Source: CAZFAI01 sp964516555
GTDB lineage: Bacteria; Patescibacteriota; Microgenomatia; UBA12405
DNA length: 8,330 bases
Direction: 5' to 3'
NCBI GenBank assembly: GCA_964516555.1
Contig: CAZFAI010000036.1
Coordinates: 1-8,330 of the forward strand
Under the pieces are notes generated by a model. It saw only the letters and a program-made list of their open reading frames with translations, was not told the origin of the DNA and did no database searches. Of the stretch, positions 5,340 to 8,330 are shown in pieces (within the stretch, counting starts at the first letter, position 1; each line of letters begins with the position of its first letter). The position numbers and the translations under genes are program-made.

Positions 5340-6559
5340 TTGGCAGCTGAATTGTGGCGGAATTGGTTTTTTGTTTTGATCCAGTATGGTGATTGACGGC
5401 AAAGCAGTTTTCGGTCTGATGGGTTTTGGAGAAGGGACTTAACTAATTCTTCCAAAAAGATGGTATTTTGAGAACCTTTGATTAGGATGGTTGAGTTTTG
5501 AAGCACATTTTCGTTTAAGTAGGAAGCTGCCTGCCACCAGAAATCAAATTTTTTGGCCTTTTTACCAAAGTATTTTTTGGTTTGGGGACCAACGCTGAGG
5601 AGAATATCCGTGTTTTTGATGGCTTTTTGGTACAAATTTTCATGTTCCTTTTTGGAAAATTTACCTAATTCTCGCATGTCTCCTAAAACAGCTATCCTGG
5701 GAGAAGGGAAGGTGTTCAAGAAATTGAGCATTTCGGTGGCGGCAAGAGGTGAAGAATTGTAGGTACTGTCAATAATTGTCGAATTGTTGATACCTTTAAA
5801 TAACGAAGTACGGCTGGGAGGTAGTTTGAAAGAGTTAATAATATTGATGGCGGCTGTTTCCGGTTTGACTTTTAGGACTTGGGCGACAGAAAGAGCGGCG
5901 CCAAAGGAGATGTCGTAGATTGAGGGAATTATGAAACCGGGGAAATCAATTCTTTTTGGTTTGATGGGGACTATGCGGGCTGGTGTATTTTGGCCGTATT
6001 TTTTGACCAGGGGATCGTCCAAATTAAGGATGGCATAGCCGCTTTGAGGAAGTGATTCAATCATCTTGGCTTTTTCTTGTGCTATGTGGTCGATATTTTC
6101 AAAAAATTCGATGTGGACTGAGCTGACGTTAAGAAAAACACCGATGTCAGGTTTGATAATTTTTAAAAGATAGGTCATGTTTTTGGGCTCCCGGGAGCTG
6201 TCTATACCCATTTCTACTAAGTAAAGCTGGTAAGTTTTCCAATTTGAAAAAAGTTTGATTAAAGACAAAAGGGCAGTTTTTGTCCAATCAGTAAGTGAAA
6301 AACTTTTCATTTTTAATCCCAGAACGTCGAGAGGGATACCGGATTCGGAGTTGGCACCGGAGTTGGTTTTGATTTTAAAATGAGGAGAGAGTGCGGATTC
6401 CAGAGCTGATAGAGTGGAGCTTTTCCCCGCTGAACCGGTGATGCCGATTATTTTTAGAGGCTTACCCTTGATTGATTGTATTAGGCGAATTTTGGAAAGT
6501 TGGATCTTGGCTAGTAGTTTGAGGTAAGTTAAAAAGGCATTAGATATTTTTTGTTTCAC
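5336..6559 (-). CDS. MurF-like Mur ligase (UDP-MurNAc-tripeptide:D-Ala-D-Ala ligase type)
   Basis: Mur ligases join amino acids to the peptidoglycan precursor in the cytoplasm using ATP; MurF adds D-Ala-D-Ala. The 407 residues show the P-loop ITGSAGKSST (40-49), LVEMGID (114-120), NVSSVHIEFF (144-153), LNLDDP (178-183), IDSTYNSSP (263-271), VLGDMRELGKFSKKEH (291-306) and ILIKGSQNT (358-366), all in MurF order. Differences from a standard MurF (about 450 residues): the N-terminal UDP-binding domain is replaced by about 35 basic/hydrophobic residues before the P-loop; NANP is NSSP; KGSR is KGSQ; and the central domain is shortened. Such short MurF-type ligases are common in CPR genomes, so a role in a simplified wall pathway, or on another substrate, is possible. 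The start is GTG at 6559, without a Shine-Dalgarno site. Confidence 0.82.
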   Translation of the reverse strand: MKQKISNAFLTYLKLLAKIQLSKIRLIQSIKGKPLKIIGITGSAGKSSTLSALESALSPHFKIKTNSGANSESGIPLDVLGLKMKSFSLTDWTKTALLSLIKLFSNWKTYQLYLVEMGIDSSREPKNMTYLLKIIKPDIGVFLNVSSVHIEFFENIDHIAQEKAKMIESLPQSGYAILNLDDPLVKKYGQNTPARIVPIKPKRIDFPGFIIPSIYDISFGAALSVAQVLKVKPETAAINIINSFKLPPSRTSLFKGINNSTIIDSTYNSSPLAATEMLNFLNTFPSPRIAVLGDMRELGKFSKKEHENLYQKAIKNTDILLSVGPQTKKYFGKKAKKFDFWWQAASYLNENVLQNSTILIKGSQNTIFLEELVKSLLQNPSDRKLLCRQSPYWIKTKNQFRHNSAAN

Positions 6560-6667
6560 TTTATTTTTATTTTAACTTATCAGGAGAAGTTTGGTTCTTA
6601 CTTAATTCTTGCTAGTTTCTTTTTGCTTTCCTAAACTAATTTTCCAAGATAATAAGTAATTAAAAAT

Positions 6668-6673
6668 TATAAT
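6668..6673 (+). promoter_or_regulatory. Possible -10 box upstream of the stress-protein gene
   Basis: A perfect TATAAT lies 7 bases before the AGGAGG Shine-Dalgarno site, predicting a very short leader of about 14 bases. No convincing -35 box is seen 16-18 bases upstream, so an alternative sigma factor or an activator is possible. The surrounding 6560-6693 region is the divergent spacer with the MurF-like gene; it is very AT-rich and I see no hairpin or RNA gene in it. Because of its composition a chance TATAAT is not unlikely. Confidence 0.35.
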
Positions 6674-6680
6674 AAAAAGC

Positions 6681-6686
6681 AGGAGG
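6681..6686 (+). promoter_or_regulatory. Strong Shine-Dalgarno site of the stress-protein gene
   Basis: AGGAGG sits 7 bases before the ATG at 6694, an ideal site and spacing that fixes this start. It is the only full Shine-Dalgarno site before a gene in this window; the other starts that can be seen lack one. Confidence 0.9.
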
Positions 6687-6693
6687 AACACAT

Positions 6694-7257
6694 ATGGCGG
6701 GAATGATTGTCGGAATGTTTGATTCCTATGATAATGCCGATAAGGCACTGAGGGACTTGCGAGATGCAGGCTTTGAGGTAGAGGATATGGAGGTTGGTAG
6801 CCGAAGAGCAAGAGAGGTTGGGGAAACCGGCCGAAGAGGTGGATTAACAACCGTGCGGAGGGACAGAACTGGAAATATTGGCAATGGGGTAATTACAGGA
6901 GCGATTGTCGGCGGATTGGCTGGATTGATATATGGAGTAGTGGCCTCGGTAGTACCTGGACTGGGAAATATATTATTTGTTGGGCCGATTGCCGGAGCAC
7001 TCGGACTAACCGGAATTGGAGCAGTGATTGTTACAGGAGCAGTTCTTGGGGCAGCCATTGGTGGTTTAGTGGGTGCATTAGAGAGAGCTGGTGGAACGAC
7101 AAGGGAGGAAATGGCCGGAGCTTTTTATGATGAGGAAGTAAGGGGAGAGGATGTATTGTTAATGGTTCCCGTGGCCGATGGCAGAAGCAGCGAAGTTGAA
7201 AGGATAATGAACCGTAATGGTGTGGGTCAGGTAAGAAGTATGGATGTGAGTATTTAA
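6694..7257 (+). CDS. General stress protein 17M-like (DUF1269/YflT-type) membrane protein
   Basis: A 187-residue protein in three parts. Residues 4-34 (MIVGMFDSYDNADKALRDLR, then GFEVEDMEV) give the strand-helix-strand typical of general stress protein 17M/YflT proteins. Residues about 63-130 form a Gly/Ala-rich hydrophobic region without charged residues, enough for two or more glycine-zipper membrane helices. Residues 148-186 (EVRGEDVLLMVPV, then a helix and VRSMDVSI) look like the second half of the same ferredoxin-like fold. The linker (35-60) is Arg-rich. Family members are linked to stress and low-temperature responses, but their molecular role is not settled. The start is fixed by AGGAGG at 6681. 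It ends one base before a two-way terminator, so it is a single-gene unit. Confidence 0.78.
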   Translation: MAGMIVGMFDSYDNADKALRDLRDAGFEVEDMEVGSRRAREVGETGRRGGLTTVRRDRTGNIGNGVITGAIVGGLAGLIYGVVASVVPGLGNILFVGPIAGALGLTGIGAVIVTGAVLGAAIGGLVGALERAGGTTREEMAGAFYDEEVRGEDVLLMVPVADGRSSEVERIMNRNGVGQVRSMDVSI

Positions 7258-7292
7258 AAAAAGCCCTCCCAAAAGTTCAGGGAGGGCTTTTT
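7258..7292. terminator. Two-way intrinsic terminator between the stress-protein gene and rplA
   Basis: A perfect 13-base-pair stem (7258-7270 with 7280-7292) has the core GCCCTCCC/GGGAGGGC and a 9-base loop, with flanking A and T runs that give a U tract in both directions. It starts directly after the stress-protein stop (7257) and lies 10 bases from the rplA stop (7303). It ends the rplK-rplA transcript, and so separates it from rplJ-rplL. Confidence 0.93.
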
Positions 7293-7302
7293 GAGCGTTG
7301 AA

Positions 7303-8052
7303 TTAGAGGGCGACCTTGATTGCAGGTCCCATGGTAGCTTTGATTACCAACTTTTTAATTTTTGTGATTCCGACAACTTTGATTAATTCTTCGAGATTGG
7401 CTTGAAGCTCTCCAGGCGGTTGGGATATTTCTCCGGTAATTAAGTGGAGAACTGGTGCCTTTTTTTCAGTTTTCAGAGAGGTTTTGGCGACTGAAAGTTT
7501 TTTGACGGCATTTTCCGGATCCTCAGTTAGCGTGCCGCTTTTGGGGTTGGGCATCAGACCTTTTGGACCCAGAACTCGGGCAAAGGGTAAGAGTTTGGGC
7601 ATGGTAGCTGGTGTAGCGATGAGAATATCAAAGTCAATTTGACCATCTTTGATGGCTGCCAGAACTTTGTCATCGAGAACAGCGATTTTTTTGGCAGCAG
7701 TTTTGAGATAAGGAAAACTTATTTCTCCTGCGGTGCCAATGTCACTGACTACCAAGTGAGCTTCAAGTTTGCCACCAAATTTAGCATAGGAAGTTTCCTT
7801 GGCTAATTTCACAGCTTCTTTAAGAGGATAATATTTGTTGATGTCAACCTTTGATTTGACTGACTGATATTTTTTGCTCCTGACTTTAGCAGTTCTAGTA
7901 ACGGATGGGGTAGTAGCTTCAGTAACTTCAACTGCATTGTTTTCTACAGAAGTTTCCTGAGCCTCACGAACAGTTTCAGTTGACTGCTCTTCCACCAGTT
8001 TTTGTTCTTCTTTGGCTTTTTTTGCCTTATTTTCTTGAGTGGTTTTGCTCAT
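7303..8052 (-). CDS. rplA: Large ribosomal subunit protein uL1, with N-terminal extension and short domain II
   Basis: L1 forms the mobile L1 stalk that helps release E-site tRNA, and in many bacteria it represses its own operon. The signature LGPKGLMPNPKSGT (161-174) and the ends KKYQSVKSKVD...YYPLKEAVKL (60-83) and KATMGPAIKV (238-247) are clear. Two features are unusual. Residues 1-58 are a Lys/Glu/Thr-rich, probably disordered extension that ordinary L1 (about 230 residues) lacks. The core is only about 190 residues, because domain II (about 97-142) is some 20-25 residues shorter than in Thermus or E. coli by eye alignment. The ATG at 8052 follows rplK by 25 bases of almost pure A/T with no Shine-Dalgarno site. 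It ends at the terminator 7258-7292. Confidence 0.96.
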   Translation of the reverse strand: MSKTTQENKAKKAKEEQKLVEEQSTETVREAQETSVENNAVEVTEATTPSVTRTAKVRSKKYQSVKSKVDINKYYPLKEAVKLAKETSYAKFGGKLEAHLVVSDIGTAGEISFPYLKTAAKKIAVLDDKVLAAIKDGQIDFDILIATPATMPKLLPFARVLGPKGLMPNPKSGTLTEDPENAVKKLSVAKTSLKTEKKAPVLHLITGEISQPPGELQANLEELIKVVGITKIKKLVIKATMGPAIKVAL

Positions 8053-8077
8053 ATTATTTGTAAATTATTAATATTAA

Positions 8078-8330
8078 TTAGTCTGTTATTTCGACACCCA
8101 TGGATCGGGCCGTTCCCATAACGGTATTTTTGGCAGATTCCAGGCTTTTAGTGTTGAGATCAACTAATTTGTCTTGGGCTATTTTTTCTACTTGCGCCAT
8201 AGAAATTTTACCGACTTTTTCCCGACCGGTGGTTTGAGCACCTTTTTGAAGTCCGGCCATTTTTTTGATCATATCGGAAACCGGTGGTTTTTTGATAATG
8301 AAGTCAAAAGAACGGTCTTCATAAATGGTG
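8078..8330 (-). CDS. rplK: Large ribosomal subunit protein uL11, 3' part (5' end outside window)
   Basis: The last 83 residues of L11 are present (full length about 141); the gene continues past the window edge. The visible part begins TIYEDRSFDFIIKKPPVSDM, matching the end of the N-terminal domain, and goes on into the rRNA-binding C-terminal domain with KVGKISMAQVEKIAQDK and the family-typical end GTARSMGVEITD. An ATG at 8272 is internal, since conserved L11 sequence continues upstream of it. L11 binds the GTPase-centre RNA of 23S rRNA next to the L10 stalk. It is the first of the rplK-rplA pair; its promoter is not in the window. Confidence 0.97.
   Translation of the reverse strand, partial: TIYEDRSFDFIIKKPPVSDMIKKMAGLQKGAQTTGREKVGKISMAQVEKIAQDKLVDLNTKSLESAKNTVMGTARSMGVEITD

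Noticed and set aside
6726..7058. Minus-strand Pro/Thr/Ser-rich open frame opposite the stress-protein gene
   Set aside because: Antisense of the Gly/Ala-rich membrane region; the plus gene has a perfect Shine-Dalgarno site and a terminator.
1..8330. CRISPR arrays, tRNA genes, insertion sequences or phage genes
   Set aside because: Reading both strands I found no regularly spaced repeats, no tRNA-like cloverleaf ends, no transposase motifs and no terminal inverted repeats.

Overview
The window looks like chromosomal DNA from a Candidate Phyla Radiation (Patescibacteria) bacterium, probably of the Microgenomates type. This is inferred from gene style and not proven. Signs are: a strongly diverged, shortened MurF-type ligase; a GT39-like membrane glycosyltransferase and a membrane-anchored alpha/beta hydrolase of the kind common in these genomes; AT-rich translation starts without Shine-Dalgarno sites for the ribosomal proteins; tight packing with almost no spacer; and an L1 protein with a short domain II. 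TGA is used as a normal stop (the glycosyltransferase and the hydrolase both end in TGA), so the standard bacterial code applies, not the TGA=Gly code of Gracilibacteria. A run of 10 N at 3350-3359 shows that this is a scaffold joined across a gap.

Layout. 1-450 (+): C-terminal end of a DUF1846 protein, ending at a two-way terminator (460-488) shared with the convergent ribosomal genes. 507-1605 (-): the rplJ-rplL unit (L10, L7/L12) with its own TTGATT-17-TATAAT promoter, an L10-leader RNA and an intrinsic terminator just before rplJ, which together form a transcription attenuator. 1602-3110 (-): a polytopic GT39-like glycosyltransferase. 3121-4150 (+): an alpha/beta hydrolase with an N-terminal membrane anchor, cut by the scaffold gap. 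4177-5339 (+): an AT-rich pair, a P-loop nucleotide-kinase-like protein and a deoxyribosyltransferase-fold protein fused to a ribbon-helix-helix-like tail. 5336-6559 (-): the MurF-like ligase. 6694-7257 (+): a general-stress-protein-17M-like membrane protein, the only gene here with a strong Shine-Dalgarno site, ending at a second two-way terminator (7258-7292). 7303-8330 (-): rplA (L1) and the 3' part of rplK (L11).

The usual rplK-rplA-rplJ-rplL cluster is therefore split. All four genes keep their order and strand, but about 5.7 kb with six unrelated genes on both strands lies between rplA and the rplJ promoter. The glycosyltransferase, hydrolase, MurF-like ligase and stress protein suggest envelope functions. 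The kinase/deoxyribosyltransferase pair has clearly lower GC (about 30% and 36% by hand count, against about 45% around it) and looks like a later acquisition. I saw no tRNA, rRNA, CRISPR array, insertion sequence or origin. No stretch longer than 300 bases lacks a gene; the longest are 1456-1601 (L10 leader) and 6560-6693 (divergent promoter region).
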